Below, piece by piece: positions 21,058 to 32,660 of a stretch of DNA of 64,000 nt. A program made the translations under genes and the position numbers. This stretch comes from Asparagopsis taxiformis (taxonomy: Eukaryota; Rhodophyta; Florideophyceae; Bonnemaisoniales; Bonnemaisoniaceae). The stretch lies in NCBI GenBank assembly GCA_030407315.1, contig JALQPE010000164.1, positions 16,732 to 80,731 on the forward strand. Reading direction: 5' to 3'. The notes beneath the pieces are model-generated. The model saw only the letters and a list, made by a program, of their open reading frames with translations. It ran no database searches and was not told the origin of the DNA. How positions within the stretch are numbered: position 1 is the stretch's first letter; each line of letters starts with the position of its first letter.

Positions 21058-21717
21058 AATGAAGCTTTCCCGGAAGCGATGGAACGATTGAGTTGCACGA
21101 GATACAAAAAAGATTGCTGTATAGTGTCGGTAACCACAACGGTCTGCGATGAACGTTCAGGTCAGGTCAAGTACCGGAGAATACGCCAACAGCCCAGATT
21201 GTATACGGTAGGCAGTCATCAACAGTATTTAATGAGGTACAATTACAGCTGTCGAGCTAGGCCGCGAGCACCCCTATGTCCGGAAGACGTCCTGATTTGA
21301 ATTAAAATTTGGGCTATTCTCAAAAACATGCACATGTGAACATGTTTTTGAGATGGGGGTGTGCCGTACGGCACAATCGACCCGCTGAAATCGATGTTTT
21401 TTGCAATATTTTTTTCTGCCCTGAATTGTAGAATTTCTGGGCTGGACAGCAATGCAACTGAGCTGGACATCCACCGGGCGTCCATTTCAACTTGGTCGTG
21501 TATTTTGCATCTGCACGCATAACAGCATCCAAGCAGTCAGGTTCACTGCTCGGACGAAGTGCACCTAGAGTGTGAACGATTGGTTTTTGACAGGCGAGTA
21601 CTGCTCAATAGGTTTCACCCTGGACTAATGGTGGCTGGACATGCTGCATTATATGATATACTTCAACTCTGGAACGTAGCTTTATTTGTAGTCGAAATGA
21701 AAACATCTTTCGTGACC
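21058..21717. other. Intergenic region with hairpin repeat, copy B
   Basis: This mirrors 8917-9573. It contains the repeat at 21293-21488 and a reverse-strand AATAAA (21681-21686) after the SET gene. No gene is supported. Confidence 0.5.
21293..21488 (+). repeat. Palindromic intergenic repeat, copy 6
   Basis: The hairpin is at 21319-21352. It lies between the SET gene end and the coiled-coil gene start, at the same position as copy 5 in element A. Confidence 0.8.
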
Positions 21718-24700
21718 CTAATTCCATGCTCTAAACGCTGTCCCATAATGAACGTAGAGCTCCTGCCCCGGACGGATATCGCGGATTGCACGTACTACAA
21801 TGATCTTCGGATTTTCTAGGTCCTTCGCCTTGAGCTTCTTCCCCGTCGAACCGCTGCTGTAGTTCTCGACAAACTCGACGTTGGCCATCCGCCTGGTGTC
21901 TTCCGCCGGAGTGTCCTCACCTCGCAAATACCGCGGGTCGTTGATGAACTGCGCCGAACAGAACGGAGCCGGAACAATCCAAATTGGATGCTCGATGTTT
22001 TCGTCGTCCTCCGCTGTTGCATACAGCTTGATGGCATACATCAAGAATGTTTCCTTCGTTATCGCCATGTGACCCTCTCCGTACGCGAACCTCATCGACT
22101 CCTTGCTCATATCAGAGTACACAACAGTTCCGTAGTATGCACATACTTCGTCGCCAACATTAAATGTCTGTTCAGCGAAGAGCCCTCTTCCTGCATTTGG
22201 ATGCTTAATCAGCGATGGTCGAACGCTCAATTTTTTCGCAACACAATCGTGTGCCCGCATCACGCGAGGGTTTTCAGTTTGCAACCAGCGGCGCAGGGAA
22301 GGTGGCCAATAATGTACCGGTTTTTCCATGTGCTCGTGCGACGCAATCGACTCTGGGCACAGCTGCCAGAGGTACTGCCGAATATATTTCGGGAACCTCT
22401 GGTACAGGGGAAGGCCAGGTGGGGGTTCGATGATCCTGCGTTCCCTCTGCGTACGCATCGTGACAGAGGGGGACGCCAAGAACTTCTCAGCACTCTGTTT
22501 CGCTTCTGTCGTGACCCTCATGTCAGTGTTGTTTGAAAGAATTACACGTGACATGACTGCACACAGCTTTGGAAGCGATCGTGCCACACACAATTTGTCC
22601 ATGTCACTGCCGACGAAAACACGGTGCTCAGGCAAGCTCATAGCTGCTTTTCCCGTTGCGAAAGTGCCAGAGAATGGATCGACAACAATATCACCAGGCT
22701 GTGAATGCTGGCTGATCAACTCCATCATGAGAGCGACGCTCTTCTGCTCTGCACGAACTCTGACCGTAGCACCGGTTGTGCTCCTTGTTCGCCACACCAT
22801 CTCATTCGAATCGATGGCGGGCATATTGATGGTGACGTTGCACCACGCCGGGTACGTGCCGTCCATGTATCCGTGGTTCCTATAGGCCACCATCTCGCTT
22901 CCAGTCTTGAACGGAACACCTCGCTTCCAGAAGTGGATAGCGACCTCTGCCATGTTCATGCGTTGGTACCTCTTCCGCCCCGGCATTTGATAGAGGTGCC
23001 CAGGTAGTCGGACAAACAACAGAGGTACCTCGTCAACGAAGAAAACTGAATTCCGAACGACGTCCCTCCTCCTCGTCCTCCTCCTCCTCCTCATCCGCAC
23101 TTTCTTCGCCACTGTGCTGCGATGCTTCGGAGTCCGAATTCATGGACGTAACCTCTTCTTCATCCGACCCGTCATCACTGGCAGCAGCATCGGTTGGGCC
23201 TTCTGACTGCGGTCCTTTGTACGTTTCCAAGTAATGGAACCATTCGTAGAACTGCAAAACGGAGCAGAACACGATGCCGTGGCCACCGGGGCGCAACAGC
23301 TCGTCAAACACTTCGATGCTAGCCTGCATATCTTCTGCAGTTAGCCTGTCGTACGAAGAGTTGGAATCGTTCCTCTTACGACGAACATTGTAGGGCGGAT
23401 CTGTCAGAATGAGCTGAACGTTGCCCGTGATGGGCACGTGTTCTCGGCTCTCGTCGGCACTGACCAAATCTTCGAAAGGGACGTCGTACACCCGGCAATA
23501 CTGACTCATTTTCGAAAGAAAGTCCTTTGCGAGAGCCTGCCCTTCACTTTCCTGCTCTTCTGTCGCATGGGGTGACGGTGACGGGGGAGACGGCCCTTGG
23601 GCAGTAAGACTGGTCCTCCCAGGTCCAAGTTGAAGCCTGGTTGTGTGTCTTGTCGACGGAACCAAACCTCTCCCTCCTGTGTTGCGACGAGTGGGAGTGT
23701 CATCAACCGGCTTGGGGACCTTTTCTGCGTCCGCGGCTTGTGGTGCCGGGCGGAGGACAGCCATAACGTCTTCGTCGAGGGTGTCAAAGTACGCTGGCAG
23801 CTTGTCCGGATTTCCGCTTGACAAGTATATTTCCAGCGCCCCCCAGCGGTCGGACTCCGGCCAGGTGTACAGGTCCGGGTTGACGATAAGAAACTGCAAC
23901 CGGTCGAAGAACTTCCTCACAAGGTCCCTAAATGCACTGTGCTGCGCACTGGTTCTTGTCTCTACTTTTCCACCATATCCATCAGGATGAGATAGGGGAG
24001 CTTTGTCGTGGTAGAGATCTAGCTTCTGCTCCATCGGTGCGAATAGACCTTCATCGAGCACGTCAAACCAATGCTCACTGCTGTCGAAAATGATGTACGG
24101 CGCCATCAACTCTTCGAAGCTGGAAAACTTTGCGGCGAAGGCCACATCGGTCCAAGCATGGTATAAAACTTGAACCACGTAACAAGCTCGATTAGTGCTT
24201 TTCCGATGGGCTGGGACGCGTGCGGCTTCGTTCCCCTCTTCGGCCGCGTCGCCTATTCGGCGACGCGGCAGGTTCTTGTTGTGATTTCGGATGATAGACA
24301 ACGCTTGGAAATACATCAATACCTCGAACGTTTCCGGTGGAGCAAGAACGAAGGCGCTTGGTTCCCCGCGCTGCGGCGCCTGTAGTGGCGAAGGAAGCAT
24401 GTTACATCCAATAAGGAAGGTCTGCGGCACGATCCCAGAAAGGATGCAGTGCTCAACCCATTGCCCGATACGCTCATCCTGTCTTGAAAACTCGGCAATC
24501 GGTAATGCCAGACGAACAATCTGCTTGGCTCGCTCAACGTTCATCTCTGCCATGACGATTTCGGCAACATCCGCCTCGACTCCAGCATTCTTCGAACGAC
24601 CGCTGAAGGCCATGCTGAGTCGACCTTGCAGCGCCAGAAATTGTTCTTCCGTGCCCTGCGCAACCCAAGCGCCAAGGTCCGCGTATGTGAAACCTCCCGG

Positions 24701-24919
24701 CTTGTCCGTCAAGTCTGCGAAACTTGAGTGGGCGAACAAATCCAGCAAGAGGCGGAGGAAGTCTTTGCCAGCGAGAGTAGTTTCGCGGGCGGCGCGACCT
24801 ACGTTTCGACGTGTACCCATGTCACTAGAATCCTCCCAAGGGCTAGCGGGTTCGCGCAGAATTGGCACGGTTGCGTCGTCAACGATCGGATTGCTGTTGC
24901 GCCTGCGCTTATTCGTCAT
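21718..24919 (-). CDS. DNA methyltransferase-SET domain fusion protein, copy B (one 2-nt deletion)
   Basis: The gene starts at the ATG at 24919 and totals ~1067 codons. Domains in order are an unrecognised N-terminal region (~1-430), methyltransferase motif IV DPPY (~507-510), an acidic Glu-rich linker, motif I DPFSGT (~748) and a SET domain (~898-1067; GRGLFA, FINDP, GQELYVHYG). The frame is continuous except in the GAG repeat near 23070, where copy B is 2 nt shorter than copy A, giving overlapping frames 24919-23033 and 23112-21718. The SET junction is in frame here, so the fusion is the likely ancestral form. DNA-base methylation plus protein methylation in one polypeptide is the predicted activity. 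It is divergent from the ParB-like gene across a 3-kb repeat-rich spacer. Confidence 0.75.
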
Positions 24920-25262
24920 AATGGAATGAGTGGAAATTCGGTACAGGATGGCGACCGCTCGGCGAGACAGTCAAATTTGACGACGTATCTCGTGACGTTT
25001 GCACTCTTTCGTGAGGAACACTGGTTGATATCGAACGGAACAGAGTATACGGGTACACAGCACTGGAAAGGTCTTGAAACCCGTAACCGGTGTAGGTAAT
25101 AAGTTGTGACGGATACGTGGTAGAGAAAAATTTTAAAAAGATTGTGATTCCCTGTCTTTGAGGGTTGTACTGCACGGCCGCCATGGCGGCTGTGACTGCA
25201 GTCACATAGGTTGTCACAGGTGCATCACGCTTACCAGGTGAGCGACATCCGGACGGCCACTG

Positions 25263-25449
25263 GACATGGGGATGTCCAGCTCAGATGCATTGCTGGCCAG
25301 ACCAGAAATTCTACAATTTCGGGCAGAAAAAATATTGCAAAAAACATCGATTTCGGCGGTCGATTGTGCCGTACGGCACATCCCCATCTCAAAAACATGT
25401 TCACATGTGCATGTTTTTGAGAATAGCCCAAATTTTAATTCAAATCAGG
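25263..25449 (-). repeat. Palindromic intergenic repeat, copy 7
   Basis: The hairpin is at 25388-25421 and GTGCCGTACGGCAC is intact. It is nearest to the methyltransferase-SET start. Confidence 0.8.
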
Positions 25450-25963
25450 ATGCAGATATTCGTCTTCTAGCATTGTCAGAACACATTCGTATAACCACAT
25501 TTGGAGAACCTGAGCCCAGAGCTATCGGTTTTGGCGGGAGCTAAGCCATATCTCATATAATCAGTAACTACTTCCCGCCAGCTGAGTGGTGGAACCCCTG
25601 CTATTTCTACCAACGAGACATACGGGGTGTCAACTCGGCAATCGTATATGATTTGGGTGCTAAATTTATTCAAGAGACGAATGGGCTTCGAAAAGGAGCC
25701 CAACAACGTCTTCTTGTGATCCATGGGTATAGGACTACTCTATTCTTCTCCAGGCTTCCACCATAGCCTCCTCCACCACCTCCGTTAATGGATCGAATAT
25801 CCGAACCGCACCTCAACATGCTTTTCTTCTCATCCATGGGTACTGACATCTGCGAGATGTGAGTCACATGTTCTCCAGGCTTGCACCGTAGCCGCCTCCT
25901 CCGCCTCCGTTAATGGAAACAATATCCGAACCGGACCTGAACATGTTTTTCTTCTCATCCATG

Positions 25964-26006
25964 GGTATTGACATCTCACATGTTCAACATGTGAGATGTC
26001 AGTACC
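25964..26006. repeat. 43-bp hairpin in copy B
   Basis: GGTATTGACATCTCACATGTT pairs with the downstream AACATGTGAGATGTCAGTACC with one mismatch; it matches the hairpin at 3351-3393. Confidence 0.75.
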
Positions 26007-26539
26007 GGACAAGTTCTCCAGGCTTCCTCCGTAGCCACCTCCTCCACCTCCGTCTGTGGGAATCAACACAACATCACCACTGCGTCTTACCTCACATCCA
26101 CATCTCTCCGGGATGAAAACGGACGGACGACATAGGGTTTGTAGACGTTTAGAATCTTGTTAGAAAAAAGTAAACGAAAGAGAAGTTCTCTTTCATTGAA
26201 TGATATCTCGTCCCTGTCGCAATATGTTCCATTTTCATTTTCTCGGGTTGCACACCCATCATGGGTGATCAAGGCCTGGATCGAACCCTCCGAGGGTCTT
26301 CGATGGATAGGACAGATAGTGGAAGGCTTTTAAGCCTGTGACCAAGCGGCTATTGATTGGTTGGAGGAAGGAAATTACAGAGGAAATATAGCTGAGTACG
26401 GTGCTCGCGATAGCTGTTAGGTTAAAGTCAAATATGTTTTTCGATTATTTTTCGTACGGAAATGGCTTCGAAAAGACGATGGAGAGCATCGTCATGAAGG
26501 AGAGGATTCTTTCTGCTTGTTAGAATCGGTTTAGAGGAG

Positions 26540-26709
26540 ATAGCTAATGCATTACTGGCCAGCCCAGAACTTGTAGAATTTCGGGCAGGAAAAAAATTGC
26601 AAAATTTTATCGATTTAGGCGGTCGAAAGTGCCGTACGGCACACCCCCATCTCAAAAACATGTTCACATGTGCATGTTTTTGAGAATAGCCCAAATTTTA
26701 ATTCAAATC
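26540..26709 (-). repeat. Palindromic intergenic repeat, copy 8
   Basis: The hairpin is at 26651-26684. It is a truncated form that lacks the GGACGTCC end. Confidence 0.75.
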
Positions 26710-26902
26710 AAGGTGTCTAATTTGGCCAGAACGGCCCCAGGCACCGGCCGCCGCCCCGAGTGGGGTTGTCACTGGCTTCTGTAAGCACCAACTGTAAGGC
26801 TAAATGGCGTCTGACGAAGGGTCAATTTCAGGCTCAATACGCCAGGGACAGGTCTTGGTCCTTGTTCCATCATGGTCCCGCCTCACTCTCTCACGACCAA
26901 CC

Positions 26903-27099
26903 TGAAATGGACGTCCGGTGGATGTCCAGCTCGATTGCACTGCTGGCCAGCCCAGAAATTCTAAAATTTCGGGCACAAAAAAATTGTAAAAAATCAACGA
27001 TTTGGGCGGGTCGACTGTGCCGTACGGCACACCCCCATCTCAAAAACATGTTCACATGTGCATGTTTTTGAGAATAGCCCAAATTTTAATTCAAATCAG
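26903..27099 (-). repeat. Palindromic intergenic repeat, copy 9
   Basis: The hairpin is at 27039-27072. It is full length, with the GGACGTCC/GGACATCC pair. Confidence 0.8.
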
Positions 27100-27407
27100 G
27101 GCGTCTAATTTGGCCACAACGGCCCCAGGAACCGGAGCCGCCGCCCCGAGCGGGGTCATCACTGCCTTCTGTAAGCACTAACTGTGAGGCTAAATGGCGC
27201 CGAAAGATGGGTCGATTCCAGGCTTCAAGCCTAAGTTATGCTAGGTACGCATCTTCTTCCGTGTTTCATAATGGTCCCGCCTTACTCCCTCAACACAAAC
27301 ACTACCCAACCATCACGTTACTCATATTCCGTGCACTTTATATTAGTAGTGATCCCGCCTGCTTAGTTGCTGCAATGCGTGGATGAAGGCAGCACACGAT
27401 CAACCTG

Positions 27408-27602
27408 AAATGGACGTCCGGTGGATGTCCAGCTCAGATGCACTGCTGGCCAGCCCAGAAATTCTAAAATTTCGGGCACAAAAAATCTTGCAAAAATCAA
27501 CGATTTGGGCGGGTCGATTGTGCCGTACGGCACAACCCCATCTCAAAAACATGTTCACATGTGCATGTTTTTGAGAATAGCCCAAATCTTAACTCAAATC
27601 AG
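27408..27602 (-). repeat. Palindromic intergenic repeat, copy 10
   Basis: The hairpin is at 27542-27575, about 375 bp upstream of the ParB-like ATG. Confidence 0.8.
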
Positions 27603-27950
27603 GGTGTTCCCCGGATAAAGGGGTGCTCGCAGCCGCCCCAAAAGCCGCCTAGCTTGACAGCTGTAATTTTAACACATTACACATCAAGGACACTGCCTGC
27701 TTCACGCCACCTCGTCAGGTTTCGAGAGCCCGACTCGGGCCCGTTCCGAACGGACACTCACATCTCGATTGCCTGTCTTGCATTCCAGCGGTCACGATAG
27801 GTGTGTACCTAACAAAATTTCGGTTGTATTGTGTTATTATTTCCAGCGATTGGCGTTCACGACCATTCTTCAAGCAACGTGAAACCTACCATCCACATCA
27901 CTCCAATACGTCAACGTCAACCATCTCTTTTACTTTCCAACTCAACAATC

Positions 27951-30900
27951 ATGGCGGATACGCATTTCAGCAGTTTGTTTTCAACGGTTTGCGGCGATCA
28001 AGTGAGCGCGTCAGCGGAGTCGCGCGGACTCAAGCGCGGCGTCGATGTCAATTTGTTTGCGGACGTGGACGGTGCGGCTGTGCATATTGGGACGGCTTCG
28101 GTGAGCACTGCTGGTGGCGATGTTGGCCTTCCGCGCACGCTGCACAACCACCAGCTTCCGGAAACCGACGAGGCGGACTATATCGTCGTGCGCAACATTG
28201 CGACTAAGGACAAGTTCAAGGACCTCCCGTTCCCGTACATGTTTGATGGCGCCGAGGGACCGCCGGAGACGATGGGTGGAGCATACGCCGCGGCGTTTTA
28301 CCCTTGGGATACTCGGATGATGCGCCCCGCTGCGGAGGATGGCCCTAGCGACATTCGTACCCCTGCTGCAGCGTCAAACTTCAACGCAGCGACGAACCAG
28401 GCCAGCTCGGGACGGATGCCCAGTACCGGTCCAGCAGGCGAAATCACTGGTTCGGGGGGTACGAAGCATCCAGCACGCTCCATTCCGGTTTCGGGAGGCA
28501 CGAAGCGCCCTGCTCGCTCTGCAAGACCCTCCAGTGGAGGCACGAAGCATCCAGCACGCTCCGTCCCGGTTCGGGAGGCACGAAGCACCCTGCTCGCTCC
28601 AACGTCACCGAAGCTACTACGCAGGACGTAACCGAAGTGGACGACGAACCGGAGGTGGCGGAAAGCATTCGTGAGCAGCAGGGGACGCAAATTACGGTGC
28701 CCAAGTTTGTGACGTCGGATTACGTCGGAGAAGGAGCGACTGTGCTGGTGAGGCAGCTAGTGGAACCGGCCGTGACCCTTCGGGATGTGAAAGAAGACCA
28801 CGTGGAGGACCTGCGCAACAATATGTTGGCTGTGGGGTATGTGAGCTCTTCGCGTATCACTGTGACGGTGCTGAGGTCGCAGAACACGCATCTGCCCGCC
28901 GACACGCGTCTGTTCCAGAATGGCAAATTCCATGCCAATGCGAACGTGACCGTGATCGACGGACTGCATCGTCTCAATGCTATGCATAGCATTGCCGATG
29001 ACTTCACTCGCCTCACCCGTATGCACAGAACCAAGCTGCCACAGGACGCAAACCGCTTGCGCTGGGTTACTCAGCCTCTGGATGTGTACTACCTTCGCCG
29101 CAAGGACAACAGTGATCTTCAGCCTCATGAGATCATCCACATGAGTGCAGAGTCGAACCATACGACTGGGACGCAACTGACGGAGCGCTCCCTGGTTCGA
29201 ATCTTGTCGTCCATCCAGCAGTTCATCCGTACGATTGCTGTTGCAAATAACGTGGAAAACGCTGGCGACTTGCGTGAGTCTGATGTCATCCGAACATTGT
29301 TCGAGGCGCAGTTCATGGGGATGATGAATTCAACGAACACGGCCCGGCGGTGGACGCGTTTGGCTATAGCAACGCTGAAGCATCCTGTTCTCGACGAAGT
29401 GTTGCGTGAGCTGAACAATTCCGAGCGCCGCAACGAGATTGGGATAACGCACCTGGACCACAAGATAGTGCGCGAGTTGCTGGAAGAAAACTTTGTCTTC
29501 GTCTTGCGTGGTCTTTCGGAGTACTTGAACCCTGCTCATGGTGGACGTCCGGATGGACGCTTTGACGTGAACGACTTCTATACATACGTCCGTCGCGTGA
29601 CTGCAATAGCAAATTCTCTGTACGCTGCGTATGGGCGCCCAAAGAGTATTATGCGCAAGTCATTTCTGAGCACAGAGATGGCAATTGGGTCGGTTAAGCA
29701 GCCGAAGGAGTTGCAATGGCATCTCACCAATGCCATTGCAATGTATAGAGGGGACGACCGGAGCAGTGAGGTTCGAATGCGACGGAGAACCACGCGTTTA
29801 CAGGATTTGGAAACGAACTTGAAAGAGTTTTTCAATCCGACATTGAAGAAGAAGACTAAGGCTCGACGCAAACGCCGCCCTTCTGCTGCCAATGTGAGAC
29901 TCACTCACAAGAAGCAGCGGAATGTCGAACATGAGCCTGCTTCGCATGGCATCCGCCGCCGTTCACAGCGACTTCGCTCGACGGGGAGCACACGCCTCGA
30001 GGAAGAAGAGCCGGTTGTGGTACAACAATCCGCCGGGGAAGAAGAGCAGGCCGTTGTTGATAAACCCACCGATCAACAACAAGCCACTGCTTCCGGTGAT
30101 GAGGTTGACGAAGACTCCGCCCGTTCCCCCGATTCTGCCGTTGAGATTGTCCCCCAAGATAACCAACGTGCTGGTGCGACTCCCTCCAACCAAGAATCTG
30201 TCCATAACGTTTCGGACGAGGAAGAAAACAACAGTGCAGATGAGGGCCATGTCAAAAGCAAGGGGGTCCGCGAAGTGACAATTACACTCACTGTTCCGGA
30301 AGGAGTCGAAGTCGATGAAGACGGTTACATCGTTCGTGACTCTCCTTCTGAACACGACCTCCTGTTCGACGACCGGATGCCATCTCTTCCCGACGATTTC
30401 GAAGTCAAAGACCGAGCCGAAGGGCATCATCTGGCGCAGCGTCCCGCGGACGTCATCGCATCGGTGAGGGTTGGCTGTCTGCCCCCGATTGAGCTCAGGT
30501 TGTTATTGGAGAGTGTGGAAATCGATGAGGAGGGCAGAGAGGTGAGGTATTTGAAGCAAGTGGCGATGGACCCTGTGTTTGAGGGGCTGCATATTCCGGA
30601 ACAACATCGGGCTCGTCATCTTGTTTTCGAGATCGACACCATCTATCCGATGTTTTTCGCAGCGTGGAAGATGGCTGCCAAGGCGATGTGTGAGCCTACA
30701 TCGACGTTTCTACCCTCGAGGCTGGACTTCGCCCAGGTTGCGCGAATGTCTACAAGCTGGAAGGATTCGTATGAGGCCGGCACTGGTATGGCGTACTTCC
30801 ACAATTGCCGAACGGAAATCAACGAGCGAGGGTATACGGTGATGCACAATTTCGCGGATGTAAGCTACCTCGATGCGTCGGACAAGTTCCCATTTGACTT

Positions 30901-31042
30901 GGGTCTCATGGAAGAAATTCCTATCCAGGAATTGTTTCGGTACTTCTTGGGAACATGGGAGGGGGAGGAGGTGCTCAAGGACCCTGGGAACCGGCAGCTG
31001 TGGAGTCCCATTGTCAATACAGGGGACGATGAAACCAGATGA
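27951..31042 (+). CDS. ParB/sulfiredoxin-like protein, copy B (one frameshift at ~28570)
   Basis: The ATG at 27951 (MADTHFSS) gives ~1030 codons. After four GGTKHPARS-type repeats the frame breaks at ~28570, where GGTTCGGG has one T fewer than the other repeat units; the remainder is open to 31042. The main domain contains VIDGLHRLNAM and a following helix-rich segment with SAESNHTTG, consistent with a ParB/Srx-type domain. A basic/acidic disordered region (~620-780) follows, then a ~220-residue C-terminal domain I do not recognise. Its end overlaps the dioxygenase start by 14 nt. Family members bind DNA, hydrolyse CTP or act as nucleases; the role here is inferred. Confidence 0.6.
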
Positions 31043-31919
31043 GAAGAACCGGAATGAGGGGAGGGCTCGCTTCACGTCTACGCGCCACTGCCTGGTTGAC
31101 TATGCCGAGAACGATGAGACGCATATCGACCGGTTCAAGTTTGTGACGCGGCGAGCCCTGCTGGATGTGTGGTTGGGAATCCTTGTCCGGCTGATAGGGC
31201 TGGAGGAGTGCGGTTTACCGGGAGAAAAACTTGTCATGCCGGCATCTGGGGGACGGTTTTTGATAACGGGAAAGGGGTGTCCTCGGCAGGTCCCACACAA
31301 TGATTTCCCTGTTCCTCCTCGCGACCGCAAAGATCAACTTCCGGGTTACTTTGTTATTGCCAACGGAGATGACCCATTCCCTATCTGGGTGTGTCCAGGG
31401 TCCCACAAGTACGTCTTTTCCAAAGCGCTGGAATTAGATATGTACGCCAAGACGATGAAGCTGAAGAAGGTAATCGTTCCGCCACGTTCAGTCTTCATCG
31501 GTCACGGCCATGTACAACATGCCGGGGCAGGGCATGTCGACAGAGTTGTGTCACACACGACAACGAGGTATCACACGTATTTCAGGAATGCGTCGTATCC
31601 GATTCCCGACAATGTTTCGTTTGGTTTCATCAGGCGGTTGGGATTCGAAGAAGAAGTAATCGCCAATGCTCCGCGCCGATCTGCCAGGCAAAGTCAACCG
31701 GCACCTGTCAATGTTCGCCACAAGACAGTTGTTCCCATCCCGGTCAAGAAAGATCGTAGGCCGAAGACAGGGCAGCTCGGAATGATGCGGATGAAGACGG
31801 CAGAACGCAAGCCAGAACGCAAGCCTATATCCTACACAATTACTGATGTCCCGTTCATGCCTATTCTGCCGGGAGATCCTGATTATGATGAGGAAGAAGA
31901 ACAATTTTCCGACGGCTAG
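31029..31919 (+). CDS. 2-oxoglutarate/Fe(II)-dependent dioxygenase (PhyH-like double-stranded beta-helix)
   Basis: Counting from the ATG at 31029 (296 codons), an HxD metal motif is at H90-N-D92 (QVPHNDF), a PGSHK turn at 123-127, a distal His at H164 (HVQHAGAG) and a 2-oxoglutarate-type Arg at R180 (TTTRYHTYF). This spacing and the PGSH turn fit phytanoyl-CoA-dioxygenase-like enzymes. TET/JBP DNA dioxygenases use the same catalytic set, so hydroxylation of modified DNA bases is possible but unproven. The start overlaps the ParB-like stop (ATGA ... TGA, 14 nt); the two may be one polypeptide with a shifted frame. The tail is basic and may bind nucleic acid. Copy A's equivalent lies outside the window. 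Confidence 0.65.
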   Translation: MKPDEKNRNEGRARFTSTRHCLVDYAENDETHIDRFKFVTRRALLDVWLGILVRLIGLEECGLPGEKLVMPASGGRFLITGKGCPRQVPHNDFPVPPRDRKDQLPGYFVIANGDDPFPIWVCPGSHKYVFSKALELDMYAKTMKLKKVIVPPRSVFIGHGHVQHAGAGHVDRVVSHTTTRYHTYFRNASYPIPDNVSFGFIRRLGFEEEVIANAPRRSARQSQPAPVNVRHKTVVPIPVKKDRRPKTGQLGMMRMKTAERKPERKPISYTITDVPFMPILPGDPDYDEEEEQFSDG

Positions 31920-32199
31920 ACAGCTTAACAACAACTACTTTAGGAAACAATTATCGAGAATATAATCATCTCCTTTATCACTTTCAATCTATGAACCTAC
32001 TATAATGTACTTCCGTTCCATGCTTTCAAACTAGATTGTCCATTCCCTCGTGGGTTGGAGCATGATTTCCAGGACGATTCCCTCACATCTCTAGACTCGA
32101 TGGTCTATGCTAGAAATAGCAGAACAATTGGGTTTGTACGTGCTTCATCGCCTACTTGCTTCCGGTAATGTGTGCACGTGCACGATACACGATCAACCT

Positions 32200-32392
32200 G
32201 AAATGGACGTCCGGTGGATGTCCAGCTCAGATGCATTGCTGGCCAGCCCAGAAATTGTAATATTTCGGGCAGAAAAAATATTGCAAAAAACATCGATTTC
32301 GGCGGTCGATTGTGCCGTACGGCACACCCCCATCTCAAAAACATGTTCACATGTGCATGTTTTTGAGAATAGCCCAAATTTTAATTCAAATT
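32200..32392 (-). repeat. Palindromic intergenic repeat, copy 11
   Basis: The hairpin is at 32334-32367, downstream of the dioxygenase gene. Confidence 0.8.
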
Positions 32393-32587
32393 AAGGTGTC
32401 TAATTTGGCCACAACGGCCCCAGGAACCGACCGCCGGCCCCGATCGGGGCTATCACTGGCTTCTATAAGCACCAACTGTAAGGCAAAACCACGTCTCACG
32501 ACGGGTCGATTTCAGGCTCAATACGCCAGGGACAGGTCTTGGTCCTTGTTTCATCATGGTCCCGCCTCACTCTCTCACGACCAACCT

Positions 32588-32660
32588 GAAATGGACGTCC
32601 GGTGGATGTCCAGCTCGATTGCACTGCTGGCCAGCCCAGAAATTCTAAAATTTCCGAAAA
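32588..32660 (-). repeat. Truncated palindromic repeat, copy 12
   Basis: Only the GGACGTCC/GGACATCC end and GGCCAGCCCAGAAATTC remain; the hairpin and the 14-bp palindrome are missing. Confidence 0.7.

Larger units (their letters stand above)
24920..27950. promoter_or_regulatory. 3-kb divergent intergenic region between methyltransferase-SET and ParB-like genes
   Basis: Both genes start at its edges, so it should hold both promoters. It contains four hairpin repeats, a Gly-codon-like minisatellite (25730-26060), a hairpin at 25964-26006 and a repeated block around GGCCCCAGG at 26735 and 27121. No gene is supported inside. Confidence 0.5.
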
